Assembly (NCBI RefSeq): GCF_046156265.1
Contig: NZ_JAWDIR010000005.1
Span: 1-64,000, forward strand
Length of the DNA stretch: 64,000 nt
Direction of reading: 5' to 3'
Source of the DNA: CAMDHY01 sp046156265
GTDB taxonomy: Bacteria; Pseudomonadota; Alphaproteobacteria; Rhizobiales; Segnochrobactraceae
Part shown: one piece after another, positions 1 through 7,925 of the stretch
How the letters are laid out: each line of letters starts with the position of its first letter
Numbering within the stretch: position 1 is the first letter of the stretch
Program-made: the position numbers and the translations under genes
Notes under the pieces: generated by a model
The model's input: only the letters and a program-made list of their open reading frames with translations
What the model was told of the DNA's origin: nothing
Databases searched by the model: none

Positions 1-17
1 GCCGGGATGCGTCGCCG

Positions 18-1070
18 TTACTGGGCGAGCCAGGCGTTGAAGCGCTCGGTCAGCGCCTCGGAGTTGTCGATCCAGAAGTCGACGTCGAGCGAAACGGCGC
101 CCTCGAGGTTCTTCGGATCGGTCGGCAGCTCGGGCTGCAGGTCGGCCGGCACCATTGCCGCGGCGTCCTTGTTGGGCAGGCCGTAGGCAACGAACGGCGG
201 CAGCTTCGCCTGGTTCTCCGCCTTGCTGGCGAAGGCGATGAAGTCCATGCCGGCGTCCTTGTTCTCGGCGTCCTTGAGGATCACCCAGCTGTCGACGGCA
301 TAGATGCTACCCGGCCAGACCACCTTGAAGTTCTTGCCCTCGGTCTTGTTGATGCCGGAGATGCGGCCGTTGTAGGCGGCCGTCATCACCACTTCGCCGG
401 AGGAGAGCAGCTGCAGCGGCTGCGCGCCGGACTCCCACCAGATCATGTGCGGCTTGATCTCGTCGAGCTTCTTGAAGGCGCGGTCGACGCCCTCCGGCGT
501 GCCGAGCACGTCGTAGAGCTCATCGGGCGTCACGCCGTCGGCGAGCAGCGCGAACTCGAGGGCGTACTTGGCGCCCTTGCGCAGGCCGCGCTTGCCAGGG
601 AACTTCTCGACATTCCAGAAGTCGGCCCAGGAGGCGGGAGCCTCCTTCAGCTTGTCGCCGTCATAGGCGAGCGCCGTCGTCCAGACGATCGCGCCGACGC
701 CGCAGTCGCTGACGGCTGACGGCAGATAGAGGTCCTTGCCGCCGAGCTTGTCCCAGTCGAGCTGCTCGTACATGCCGTCGGCGCAGCCGAGCGCGAGCTC
801 TTCGGCCTCCACCTGCACGACGTCCCAGTTCGGCTGGCCGGCCTTCACCTTGGCAGCGATGACGCCGTAGCCGCCGTCCCAGCTCTCGTCGAGCACCGGC
901 TTGCCCGAGAGCTCGGCGAACGGCTTGAAGTAGATCTCGCGCTGGGCGTCCTGGTAGTTGCCGCCCCAGGAGACGACGGTGAGGTCGCGCGCCTCAGCAG
1001 CGGCGAGGCCGAAGCCGATCGTGCCGGCGAGCAAGGCGGCGAGCAGTTTGGTGGGTCGGGTGGTCGGCAT
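18..1070 (-). CDS. ABC transporter periplasmic substrate-binding protein, spermidine/putrescine (PotD) type
   Basis: Periplasmic binding protein that would deliver a polyamine-like or other small cationic substrate to an ABC importer. The protein (350 aa) has a Sec signal peptide (hydrophobic stretch LLAALLAGTIGFGLAAAEA) followed by the family opening LTVVSWGGNYQDAQ and the middle motif YNGRISG typical of PotD-like proteins. The ATG at 1070 is chosen over an upstream ATG because it is preceded by an AAGGGG ribosome site and begins the signal peptide. Permease and ATPase genes are not in the window and would lie beyond its left edge. The XRE-cupin regulator gene lies 128 bp upstream on the same strand, with a palindrome between them. 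Family assignment is firm; the substrate is not known. Confidence 0.88.
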   Translation of the reverse strand: MPTTRPTKLLAALLAGTIGFGLAAAEARDLTVVSWGGNYQDAQREIYFKPFAELSGKPVLDESWDGGYGVIAAKVKAGQPNWDVVQVEAEELALGCADGMYEQLDWDKLGGKDLYLPSAVSDCGVGAIVWTTALAYDGDKLKEAPASWADFWNVEKFPGKRGLRKGAKYALEFALLADGVTPDELYDVLGTPEGVDRAFKKLDEIKPHMIWWESGAQPLQLLSSGEVVMTAAYNGRISGINKTEGKNFKVVWPGSIYAVDSWVILKDAENKDAGMDFIAFASKAENQAKLPPFVAYGLPNKDAAAMVPADLQPELPTDPKNLEGAVSLDVDFWIDNSEALTERFNAWLAQ

Positions 1071-1165
1071 CGCGGTGTCCCCTTCTTGTCGGCCGTCCGT
1101 TGGCGGAGGCCTCTGGTTGGAAGGCAATCATACTTGCAGGGAGAGGAAAGGCGCTCTCTTCGTCA

Positions 1166-1183
1166 TGGTGAGAATTATCACCA
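1166..1183. promoter_or_regulatory. Palindromic operator candidate upstream of the binding-protein gene
   Basis: TGGTGAGAATTATCACCA: arms TGGTGA/TCACCA around an AATT centre, with only one mismatched pair in 18 bp. It sits about 95 bp upstream of the ABC binding-protein start and just beyond the stop of the XRE-cupin regulator gene, which makes that regulator the obvious candidate binder. The arm spacing also resembles a CRP-type site. Confidence 0.5.
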
Positions 1184-1198
1184 GGGTCGTGTCGTGAA

Positions 1199-1747
1199 TC
1201 AGTAAGTCGGTGGCGTGATCGCACTCAGGATCTCGCTCCGCCCATCGGCGACATTGCGGAAACGGTGCGGGATGCGGCTGTCGAAGTAGTAGCCGTCGCC
1301 CTCCTTCAGCACGCGCGCCTCGCTGCCGACGGTGAGCTCGACGGCGCCCCGCGTCACCATGCCAGCCTCCTGGGCGGCGTGCGAGAACGCCTCCCCCGTG
1401 TCGGCGCCGGGGGCGTAGGTCTCGTGCAGGACCAGCAGCTGCCGGTTCGGGTGGTTGACCCCGATCATCCGGTAGGAGATCGCGTCGACCTTGCCGATCT
1501 CCACGAATTCCGAAGCCGCGTAGAAGGGCGCATAGGGCAGGGCCGACTGCAGGTCGGAGAAGAAGCCGGTGAGCGTTGTGCCCAGCGCATCGAGGATGGC
1601 GGAGAGGGTGTCGATCGAGGGGCTCATGCGGTCGCGCTCGATCATCGAGATCGAGGAGTGCGAGATGCCCGAGCGGGCGGCGAGCTCGCGCACCCCGAGG
1701 CCGCGCCGCCGCCGCATCTCCTTCAGCTTCGCTCCGATCTGCGGCAC
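1199..1747 (-). CDS. XRE-family transcriptional regulator with C-terminal cupin domain (PuuR-like)
   Basis: DNA-binding repressor/activator with a small-molecule sensing cupin. Residues about 5-60 form an HTH_3 domain (RRRRGLGVRELAARSGIS, then SSISMIERDRMSPSIDTL) and residues about 105-175 a cupin_2 barrel (HAAQEAGMVTRGAVELTVG, GDGYYFDSRIPHRFRN). Length (182 aa) is that of the family. The start is GTG at 1747, preceded by GGAGGG at 5-nt spacing; the nearby ATG is out of frame. It is divergent from the HisD-like gene and upstream of the ABC binding protein, so it probably controls both. PuuR relatives respond to polyamines, which agrees with the PotD-type neighbour, but the ligand is an inference. 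Confidence 0.88.
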   Translation of the reverse strand: MPQIGAKLKEMRRRRGLGVRELAARSGISHSSISMIERDRMSPSIDTLSAILDALGTTLTGFFSDLQSALPYAPFYAASEFVEIGKVDAISYRMIGVNHPNRQLLVLHETYAPGADTGEAFSHAAQEAGMVTRGAVELTVGSEARVLKEGDGYYFDSRIPHRFRNVADGRSEILSAITPPTY

Positions 1748-1773
1748 CGCATCCCTCCCGCACCGACGAAGAG

Positions 1774-1797
1774 ACTAGAAGCGGTCGAAATACTAGA
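1774..1797. promoter_or_regulatory. ACTAGA direct repeat in the divergent promoter region
   Basis: Two copies of ACTAGA start 18 bp apart (1774 and 1792) in the 152-bp divergent region between the XRE regulator and the HisD-like gene. On the minus strand the same segment offers TTGTCT and TAGTCT with a 17-bp spacer, a weak sigma70-like promoter for the regulator gene. Either reading is tentative. Confidence 0.25.
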
Positions 1798-1899
1798 CAA
1801 GCCTCGTCGCGCCGATTGCCGCCCGGCCCGCCTCTCCCGATGCTCCCCGCCACGCGCCGCCGCTTCTCGCGCGGCCAACGGCTGAAAAGAGCACCCCTC

Positions 1900-3198
1900 A
1901 TGTCGACCACGTCCTCCCGCCGTCCCGTCGGCGCCACCCACCTCAAGGCTCCCGCTCCCGACGCCGCCGGCGACACCGGCGCCATCGAGGCGACGGTGAA
2001 GCGCATCCTCGCCGACGTGAAGGCGCGCGGCGACGCGGCCGTCCGCGAGTACGCGAAGCAGTTCGACAAGGTGGACCTCGAGCGCTTCGAGGTCAGTGAC
2101 GCCGAGCGCAAGAGCGCCGTCGCCGGCCTCGACCCGCAGACGCGCCGCGACACCGAGTTCGCCATCGAGCGGGTGCGCGCCTTCGCCGAGGCGCAGCGCG
2201 CGACGATCCTGCCGCTCGAGGTCGAGACGCTGCCGGGCCTGCACCTCGGTCACCGCGTCATCCCGATCGAGACCGTCGGCGCCTATGTGCCGGGCGGGCG
2301 CTACCCGATCCTCTCGGCGCCGGTGATGACGCTGGTGCCGGCGAAGGTGGCGGGCTGCGACACCGTCATCGCCTGCCTGCCGCCGACGGCACACGAGGCG
2401 ATGATCGCCGGCTGCCACCTCTCGGGTGCCGACCGCATCTTCCGCGTCGGCGGCGCCCAGGCGATCGCCGCGATGGCCTTCGGCACCGAAACGATCCCGG
2501 GCGTCGACAAGATCGTCGGCCCCGGCAACGCCTACGTCAACGAGGCGAAGCGCCAGGTGTTCGGCCCCGTTGGCATCGACCAGCTCGCCGGCCCGAGCGA
2601 GATCTTCGTCGTCGCCGACGCGACCGCCGACGCCGAGATGATCGCGACCGACCTCCTCGCCCAGGCCGAGCACGACATCCACACCCGCGTCGGGCTGATC
2701 ACCACCGATCGCGCTCTTGCCGAGGCGACGATCGCCGCCGTCGAGCGCCAGCTCGAGGGCCTTTCGACGGCGAACGTTGCCGGCCCGGCCTGGCGGTCGA
2801 ACGGCGAAATCGTCGTCTGCGACAGCGAAGAGGCGATGATTGCCTATTCCGACTTCATCGCCGCCGAGCACCTGCAGGTGCACACGGCCGATTCCCACGC
2901 CACCGCTGCCAAGCTGCGCAACTACGGCTCGCTGTTCATCGGGCCGCTGTCGAGCGTCGTCTATTCCGACAAGTGCTGCGGCACCAACCATACCCTGCCG
3001 ACGATGGCGGCCGCCCGCTACACCGGCGGCCTGTGGGTCGGCTCCTACGTGAAGGTGTGCACGCACCAGTGGCTCGACGAGCGCGGCGTTGCCGCCGTCG
3101 CGCCGCCGGCGATGCGCCAGTCGGCCACCGAGGGCATGGAGGGCCACCGCCGCGCCGCCGCCTTCCGGCTGTCGCGCGGGCAGCTTCTCGCCCGCTGA
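1900..3198 (+). CDS. Histidinol dehydrogenase-family NAD-dependent dehydrogenase (sulfopropanediol dehydrogenase-like)
   Basis: Zn/NAD-dependent alcohol dehydrogenase of the HisD family, 432 aa. HisD active-site elements are visible: QAEHD (Zn ligands Gln and His), AEHLQVHT (catalytic Glu-His), GTNHTLPT, and a C-terminal EGMEGHRRAA (Zn ligand His). The segment ARYTGGLWVGSYVKVCTHQ is, as I recall the families, more like HpsN-type 2,3-dihydroxypropane-1-sulfonate dehydrogenases than biosynthetic HisD. The gene is not beside other his genes but beside a polyamine-type binding protein and a divergent XRE-cupin regulator, which suggests a catabolic role. ATG 1900 begins the recognisable protein; the open frame upstream has no family similarity. 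The exact substrate is unknown. Confidence 0.82.
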   Translation: MSTTSSRRPVGATHLKAPAPDAAGDTGAIEATVKRILADVKARGDAAVREYAKQFDKVDLERFEVSDAERKSAVAGLDPQTRRDTEFAIERVRAFAEAQRATILPLEVETLPGLHLGHRVIPIETVGAYVPGGRYPILSAPVMTLVPAKVAGCDTVIACLPPTAHEAMIAGCHLSGADRIFRVGGAQAIAAMAFGTETIPGVDKIVGPGNAYVNEAKRQVFGPVGIDQLAGPSEIFVVADATADAEMIATDLLAQAEHDIHTRVGLITTDRALAEATIAAVERQLEGLSTANVAGPAWRSNGEIVVCDSEEAMIAYSDFIAAEHLQVHTADSHATAAKLRNYGSLFIGPLSSVVYSDKCCGTNHTLPTMAAARYTGGLWVGSYVKVCTHQWLDERGVAAVAPPAMRQSATEGMEGHRRAAAFRLSRGQLLAR

Positions 3199-3205
3199 GG
3201 GGCAG

Positions 3206-3229
3206 GCGGCCGGACGAGAGCCCGGCCGC
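3206..3229. terminator. GC-rich hairpin between convergent genes
   Basis: GCGGCCGG and CCGGCCGC form a perfect 8-bp stem around an 8-nt loop in the 44-bp gap between the stops of the HisD-like gene and the convergent AraC gene. There is no T tract, so this may be a bidirectional terminator or only an mRNA-end stabiliser. Confidence 0.4.
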
Positions 3230-3242
3230 ATCGCCGTTCGCC

Positions 3243-4202
3243 TCAGGCGGTGAGCGCCCGCTCGCGCACGTCGACGAGCGGGCGCACGGCGCCCGAGCGC
3301 GGCCGCCCGCCGGCCCGGCTCGCGCCGGCGGCGAGGCTGCGCTCCGCCCCGAGGCGCGCCTCGCTCGGCGGCATGCCGAAGTGCTGGTTGAAGCTGCGCG
3401 AGAAGTGCGAGGTGTTCTTGAAGCCGACGCGGTAGGCGATCTCCGAGATCGTCAGCGTCCCCTTCGGATCGCCGACCAGAAGCTCGTAGGCGCGCTGCAG
3501 CCGCTTGTTCTGGATGAACTGGCTCACCGTCGTCTGGTGGTCGGAGAACAGGCTGTAGAGGTAGCTGAGCGAAATGCGGTTGTCGGCGGCGATGCGGCGC
3601 GGGTTGAGGTCGACGTCGCCGAGCCGCGCCTCGATGTAGTCGAAGATGCGCCGCCGCAGCCGGTAGCGGGTCTGGCGCGCCGCGCCCTCGGCGTCGCGGT
3701 GCTCCGAGCCGATGACGAGGGCGAACATCGCCACCACTTCGGTCGCCAGCGCCTCCGGGTTCGGCGGGGCGTGCTCGGCGAAGGTGGCGGCGAGGCTGAT
3801 GACGAGTTCGAGCGCCAGCTGCGCCATCTGCTTGTTGGGGGCGAAGCGGCCGCCGAGGTGCTCGTCGATCGCCGGCAGCCGGCCCCGCAGTTCGCCCGCC
3901 GGTAACCGCACCAGCCAGTGGAACAGGCCCTCATCGGCGGCGATCTCGCAGAATTCCGATCGGCTGAGCAGCACGTACTCGCCCGGCTCGACGACGCCGT
4001 TGCGGCCGGCATGGCTGAAATAGTGGCGGTGGCCGACCGGGATCACCAGCGCGATGGTGTCGTCCGGCTCGCGCTCGATCTCGGCGCGGTCACGGATGGC
4101 GTGGCGCTCGGTGCTGCGCACCAGCGTGATCGAGATGCGTCCGATGCGGCGCTCGTGGGAGACGGCGCGCGCCGGCCAGGGCGAGGTCGAGGCGATCGTC
4201 AT
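3243..4202 (-). CDS. AraC-family transcriptional regulator
   Basis: 319-aa activator with an N-terminal sensor region (about residues 30-190; cupin-like, with HYFSHAGRNGVVEPGEYVLLSR) and a C-terminal double HTH (about 215-310: NRISLSYLYSLFSDHQTTVSQFIQ, then SEIAYRVGFKNTSHFSRSFN, the usual AraC signature). The ATG at 4202 follows GGAGG at 8-nt spacing; the ORF extends further upstream but has no better start. It stands between the HisD-like gene (convergent) and the DeoR-type gene (same strand, upstream, 130-bp gap). Target genes are not evident from the sequence. Confidence 0.87.
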   Translation of the reverse strand: MTIASTSPWPARAVSHERRIGRISITLVRSTERHAIRDRAEIEREPDDTIALVIPVGHRHYFSHAGRNGVVEPGEYVLLSRSEFCEIAADEGLFHWLVRLPAGELRGRLPAIDEHLGGRFAPNKQMAQLALELVISLAATFAEHAPPNPEALATEVVAMFALVIGSEHRDAEGAARQTRYRLRRRIFDYIEARLGDVDLNPRRIAADNRISLSYLYSLFSDHQTTVSQFIQNKRLQRAYELLVGDPKGTLTISEIAYRVGFKNTSHFSRSFNQHFGMPPSEARLGAERSLAAGASRAGGRPRSGAVRPLVDVRERALTA

Positions 4203-4332
4203 CGGATGGACCTCCGGGCACGGGTTTGAGGATGGGCATGGCGGCCGCCGGCCGGGACGGCCGCGCACGGCGACCGGTCTCGGGGCCACTGTCCTGCGGT
4301 GGTGCGTTTCCCGGTCTTGGTCTTTGCGGTGG

Positions 4333-5226
4333 TCATGACTGCGCCCCGCGGGTTCCGGCGGCGAGCTCGCCCGCCGCCTCGTCGCCGCTCGCCAGCACCA
4401 CCTCGACGCTTGCTCGCTCCAGCGTGCGCGCCAGCGTGCCGGCGGGCCGCTGGTCGGTGACGACCTTGTCGATCTCGTCCCAGGGGGCGTAGACCGACAG
4501 CGCCGGCTGGTTGAACTTGCTGTGGTCGGCGACGATGATCGATTCCGCCGAGCGGGCGATCATCGCGCGGAACACCGCCGCCGCCTCGTCGTCGGCCTCG
4601 TTGGCGCCGTGCAGGCCGATGCCGGTGGCGCCGACGATGGCGCGGTTCGCCTCGAAGCCGGCCAGATGCGCGACTGTCTGCGCGCCATAGACGTAGGCGT
4701 CGCGGCCGTTGAAGCGGCCGGGGCAGACGAGCACGCGGATCGCCGGGTTGGTGGCGAGCGTCGTGGCGATGTTGAAGGCGTGGGTGATGACGGTGATGTG
4801 GGTCTGGCGCGCCGCCAGGTGCCGGGCGACCTGCAGCGTCGTCGAGCCGGCGCCCATCATCAACACCTCGTCGGCGCCGATCATGTCGGCGACGGCGGCG
4901 CCGATGGCGCGCCGCTCGGCCACCAGCATCCGCTCGCGCTCGCCGAGCGCCGGCTCCAGCGCGAAGGGGCGCGCCGCGCCGCCATAGGTGCGGTTGATCA
5001 GGCCGCGCTCGCCGAGCTCGACGAGATCGCGCCGGATCGTCTCGCCGGAAACACCGAGATGGGAGGCGAGCTCGGAGGCGCGCAACAGCGGCGAGGCGCT
5101 GAGCTCGGCCATGATGCGGGCCTGCCGGGCCGTCTTGCCCAGCCGGTGCGCCGGCCGCTCGTGCCGGCCGAGGACCTCATCCGGGTCGGTCTCGACGATC
5201 GTCGGCTTGAATCCGGGCTCGACCAC
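4333..5226 (-). CDS. DeoR/GlpR-family transcriptional repressor
   Basis: 297-aa sugar-phosphate-type repressor. The N-terminal HTH (RASELASHLGVSGETIRRDL, residues about 40-60) is followed by the DeoRC effector domain (MGAGSTTLQVARHL, CPGRFNGRDAYVYGAQT, VADHSKFNQPA), which has the isomerase-like fold that senses phosphorylated sugars. The GTG at 5226 is chosen because AGGAGG lies 8 nt upstream and the extension beyond it (to 5439) is non-homologous. A 488-bp non-coding region with repeated TGTGGA palindromes lies upstream and could hold its autoregulatory site. Two kinase-like genes end just upstream on the same strand, so a phosphorylated product of those enzymes is a possible effector. Confidence 0.87.
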   Translation of the reverse strand: MVEPGFKPTIVETDPDEVLGRHERPAHRLGKTARQARIMAELSASPLLRASELASHLGVSGETIRRDLVELGERGLINRTYGGAARPFALEPALGERERMLVAERRAIGAAVADMIGADEVLMMGAGSTTLQVARHLAARQTHITVITHAFNIATTLATNPAIRVLVCPGRFNGRDAYVYGAQTVAHLAGFEANRAIVGATGIGLHGANEADDEAAAVFRAMIARSAESIIVADHSKFNQPALSVYAPWDEIDKVVTDQRPAGTLARTLERASVEVVLASGDEAAGELAAGTRGAQS

Positions 5227-5401
5227 GGGACGGCCTCCTGGCGCAGCACAGGCCCGCCTCGAGGGCTGCTCCGGAACGCGGACGCACGGGATCCCTGTCG
5301 CAAGGACGGCGGCGCGAGCCACTCCCTGCGATGCGGAATACCGATCGCGTGCTGAATTCCGAGGCGTGCCGCAAAGGCAGGCACAATGAGTGTGTCGCAA
5401 G

Positions 5402-5420
5402 ATGTGGAACTTGTCCACAT
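5402..5420. promoter_or_regulatory. Palindrome ATGTGGA-N5-TCCACAT
   Basis: Perfect 7-bp arms separated by 5 nt, about 180 bp upstream of the DeoR gene start. It shares the TGTGGA half-site with the other palindromes of this gap, so it is probably an operator of the same regulator. Confidence 0.5.
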
Positions 5421-5626
5421 CGAACGTGGAGGGACGCACGATTTATGTGGGAGATGCGGCAGATGGCGGCGGAGGTTGTGGCGCTGGTCGCCGACTCGCG
5501 CATCGGTGGCGGCTTCCACGCGCGCGCGGGCAGCCGTTCAACCCCGATCGACGATGTGTCGTGGGAAAGGTGGTGGCTGAGACTCCGTCGGGGGAGGGGC
5601 TATCACCGCCCGACTGGGGCGAACAG

Positions 5627-5638
5627 TCTGTGGACAGA
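5627..5638. promoter_or_regulatory. Palindrome TCTGTGGACAGA
   Basis: Inverted repeat TCTGT-GG-ACAGA containing the TGTGGA half-site, 400 bp upstream of the DeoR gene and 25 bp from the next palindrome. Confidence 0.35.
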
Positions 5639-5652
5639 TAGTTGCTCTAAGC

Positions 5653-5677
5653 TCCACACTTTGTGGAACCTTCCACA
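5653..5677. promoter_or_regulatory. Palindrome TGTGGAA-CC-TTCCACA with an adjoining half-site
   Basis: A 16-bp palindrome (5662-5677) with perfect 7-bp arms, preceded by TCCACA at 5653-5658. It lies 38 bp beyond the stop of the phosphotransferase gene. There is no T tract, and the repetition of the same half-site elsewhere in the gap argues for an operator rather than a terminator. Confidence 0.5.
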
Positions 5678-5714
5678 GTCTGCTCGGGTCCGCCCCCTCA
5701 GCAGGGTGCCACGC

Positions 5715-6659
5715 TCAGAGCTTCCTGAGCCAGGCGTCCCAGCGGTAGTCGTGGATCATGTCGCGGGCGCGCATGTATTTCCACACGCCATACTTCTGGT
5801 AGTCGAAGTCCCAGCTGTTGAGCTTGCGGTTGACGATCGCCCACGACGCCCACTTGATGTCGGCGAGCGCCCGGCAGACCATCACACGGGCGAACATCTG
5901 CGGCTTCACCTCGCCGTAGTACTGCTCGATCAGCTGTTCCGTCAGCGCCTCGTCGTAGAACATCTCGGCGAAGAGGACGCCGAGCTCATAGGCGCGCTCG
6001 TTGTTGGAAGCGAACTCGTAGTCGATGAGCCGCATCGACTCCCCCGAACGGACGAGGAAGTTGCCGGGCATCGGGTCGTTGAAGCAGGGCACGAGGTCGA
6101 TGCCCGACGCGAGCATCGCCGCCTTCGCGCGTCGGTACTGGTGGTCGAGCCAGGCGAAGTCCTCGGGCAGGTGGCTGCCGAGTTCGTGCGCCTGCTCGAA
6201 GTGCTCCTCGATCATGTCGAAGATCGTCTTCGTCAGCGAGAGCTTCGGGCCGCCGTGCAGGCGGCGGTAGAGGTCCATCACCGCGCCCTGCACGTCCGCC
6301 ACCTGGAAATCGGCGTTGGTGCAGGTGTGGTAGCCCTCGAGGAACTCCGCCACCTCGACACCGTCGGCCGGGTCGAAGAACACCACCTCCGGCCCGAGCC
6401 CCAAGGCGTGGGCGTTGCGCGCCGCCTCGTTGGCGGCGAGCCGGTCGATGAACATCTCGCTGCCCTTGCCGGGCACCTTGACGAAGTAGGCGCGCGGGTC
6501 GCCGTCGATGCGCACCCGCCAGTTCTTGTTCATCAGCCCGCCGACCAGCATGGCGTAGCGCACCTCGCGCCCGCGCCAGCCACCGATGCGGCCGACCACC
6601 GCCTCGAGATCCATCTCGTCGGGGTTCGTGGCCTCGCCGAGGCGCCGCTCGCTCGCCAT
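5715..6659 (-). CDS. Choline/ethanolamine kinase-like phosphotransferase
   Basis: 314-aa member of the choline kinase/aminoglycoside phosphotransferase (protein-kinase-like) superfamily. The nucleotide-binding part is near the N terminus (LVGGLMNKNWRVRIDG, YFVKVPGKGSEMFIDR). The catalytic loop reads CFNDPMPGNFL, with the catalytic Asp and metal-binding Asn of the Brenner motif but Phe where the usual His stands. The metal site IDYEFASNNERAYELG matches choline kinases. The start ATG overlaps the upstream gene's stop by one base (TGATG), so the two phosphotransferases are translationally coupled. Substrate is likely an amino alcohol (choline or ethanolamine type), by family inference only. Confidence 0.8.
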   Translation of the reverse strand: MASERRLGEATNPDEMDLEAVVGRIGGWRGREVRYAMLVGGLMNKNWRVRIDGDPRAYFVKVPGKGSEMFIDRLAANEAARNAHALGLGPEVVFFDPADGVEVAEFLEGYHTCTNADFQVADVQGAVMDLYRRLHGGPKLSLTKTIFDMIEEHFEQAHELGSHLPEDFAWLDHQYRRAKAAMLASGIDLVPCFNDPMPGNFLVRSGESMRLIDYEFASNNERAYELGVLFAEMFYDEALTEQLIEQYYGEVKPQMFARVMVCRALADIKWASWAIVNRKLNSWDFDYQKYGVWKYMRARDMIHDYRWDAWLRKL

Positions 6660-7615
6660 CAGACCCTCCTCAGGCGCTCGGCGAAGCGCGTCTCGCGCAC
6701 GCCGATCCGGCAGCGCACGAAGCGCCAGCTCGCATATTTGTGGAATTCCAGCGTCTTGCGGGGCGACACCGCGGCCGTCAGGCAGCCGAGCAGCCCCCAG
6801 CGCAGGTCGTCGGCGATGCCGTAGAGCCAGGCCCGGTTGAACGCCGCCTCGTCGAAACCGCCGGTCAGCCGCGCGAAGGTGTCGCGCGCCTCCGGCTCGA
6901 AGGCGTGTGCCTCGATCAGGAACGAGCCGAGGTCTTCCAGCGGATCGGCGTTGGTCGCCCGGTCGAAGTCGACGAGACGAACGGCGCCGCTCTCGTGCAG
7001 CATGATGTTGGAGACGTTGCCGTCGCCGTGGATCGGCACCGGCGCGCCGGCGGCGGGCCGGATCGCCTCGGCGGCGAGCCGCAGGCTGTCGACCATCCAC
7101 TCGGTATCGCTCGGGATCGCCGCATCGCTCTCGCGGCAGCCGGCATAGAAGCGCTCGATCTCCGCGAACACGCCCTCGGTGCGCGGCAGTGCCGGCAGCG
7201 CCTGGAAGGCGCGGCGGGTCTCCAGCACCCGGTCGAGCGTGGCGGCGTCGTACATCGCCTCCAAGGTCGCCGTACGCCAGCCCTCGGTGAGGTCCTCCAT
7301 CACCAGCACGCCGGCCTCGGCGTCGGCGAGCAGCACCTTCGGCCCGAGCCTCGCCTCGCCGGCGGCTGTGGCGGCCGCGAAGGCGCAGTCGAAGTCGATG
7401 GTGGCGCGGCCGTCCGGCGCCATCAGCTTGACGAACAGGGTCTCGCCCGCCGCGTCGCGCACGCGCAGCGGCGCGGCGTCGGCGCCGCGCCAGCTCGGCG
7501 AGGCGAGCACCGGGATCGCCGCCTCCACCGTCACCGGCCGGTCCGCCCACCCGGGCACCGCGGCCAGCGCCGCCGCGACGCGGGCGGCGTCGCTCGTCTC
7601 CTCGCTCAAGTCCAT
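6659..7615 (-). CDS. Aminoglycoside phosphotransferase (APH)-family kinase, first of a tandem pair
   Basis: 318-aa small-molecule kinase. It has a recognisable N-lobe (LFVKLMAPDG, VLVMEDLTEGWRT) and a full Brenner catalytic loop (PIHGDGNVSNIML) followed by the metal-binding LVDFDRATNADPLEDLG. Sequence outside these motifs differs clearly from the downstream homologue, so the pair is not a recent duplication. The gene is followed with a 1-base overlap by the second kinase. A 310-bp divergent region separates it from the amidase gene. The proximity of a polyamine-type ABC binding protein suggests an amino-alcohol or aminated substrate; real aminoglycoside resistance is unlikely. Confidence 0.8.
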   Translation of the reverse strand: MDLSEETSDAARVAAALAAVPGWADRPVTVEAAIPVLASPSWRGADAAPLRVRDAAGETLFVKLMAPDGRATIDFDCAFAAATAAGEARLGPKVLLADAEAGVLVMEDLTEGWRTATLEAMYDAATLDRVLETRRAFQALPALPRTEGVFAEIERFYAGCRESDAAIPSDTEWMVDSLRLAAEAIRPAAGAPVPIHGDGNVSNIMLHESGAVRLVDFDRATNADPLEDLGSFLIEAHAFEPEARDTFARLTGGFDEAAFNRAWLYGIADDLRWGLLGCLTAAVSPRKTLEFHKYASWRFVRCRIGVRETRFAERLRRV

Positions 7616-7925
7616 CTCCTCGCCCGTCTCGTTCCGCCGTCGCGCCGGCGCGCGGCCGATGCCCGAGGCACCGGCCGGCGCACCGCGTCATGCCAGTGTC
7701 ACTGTCGCGAGGAACGCCGGCAAGCGGGATGCCTGCCGCTCCACTTTCTCTTTGCCGAGAGATTTGGCGGCTACCGGCCCTCTCTCGCGCACCGATAATC
7801 GCCCGGCACCGAGCGGAGAGGCGGCCCTGCCCGCCGCAGTCGACCCGACGCCCGCCCCGTTTCACGCCCTCGCCGCCGGTCGGGGACGCCACAGCTCCCC
7901 GGAGTGTCCCGATGAGTGCCCGCCG
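7616..7925. other. 310-bp divergent intergenic region (kinases versus amide hydrolases)
   Basis: No gene seen. It must hold the promoters for the kinase pair (minus) and the amidase cluster (plus). The only element of note is a short palindrome CAGTG-T-CACTG at 7694-7704, which could be half of an operator. Confidence 0.5.

Larger units (their letters stand above)
5227..5714. other. 488-bp intergenic region with repeated TGTGGA-type palindromes
   Basis: No credible gene here. The region separates the stop of the phosphotransferase gene from the start of the DeoR gene (both minus strand) and is less GC-rich than its surroundings. It holds at least three TGTGGA-containing palindromes (5402-5420, 5627-5638, 5662-5677) and an extra TCCACA half-site at 5653-5658. 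Confidence 0.6.
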
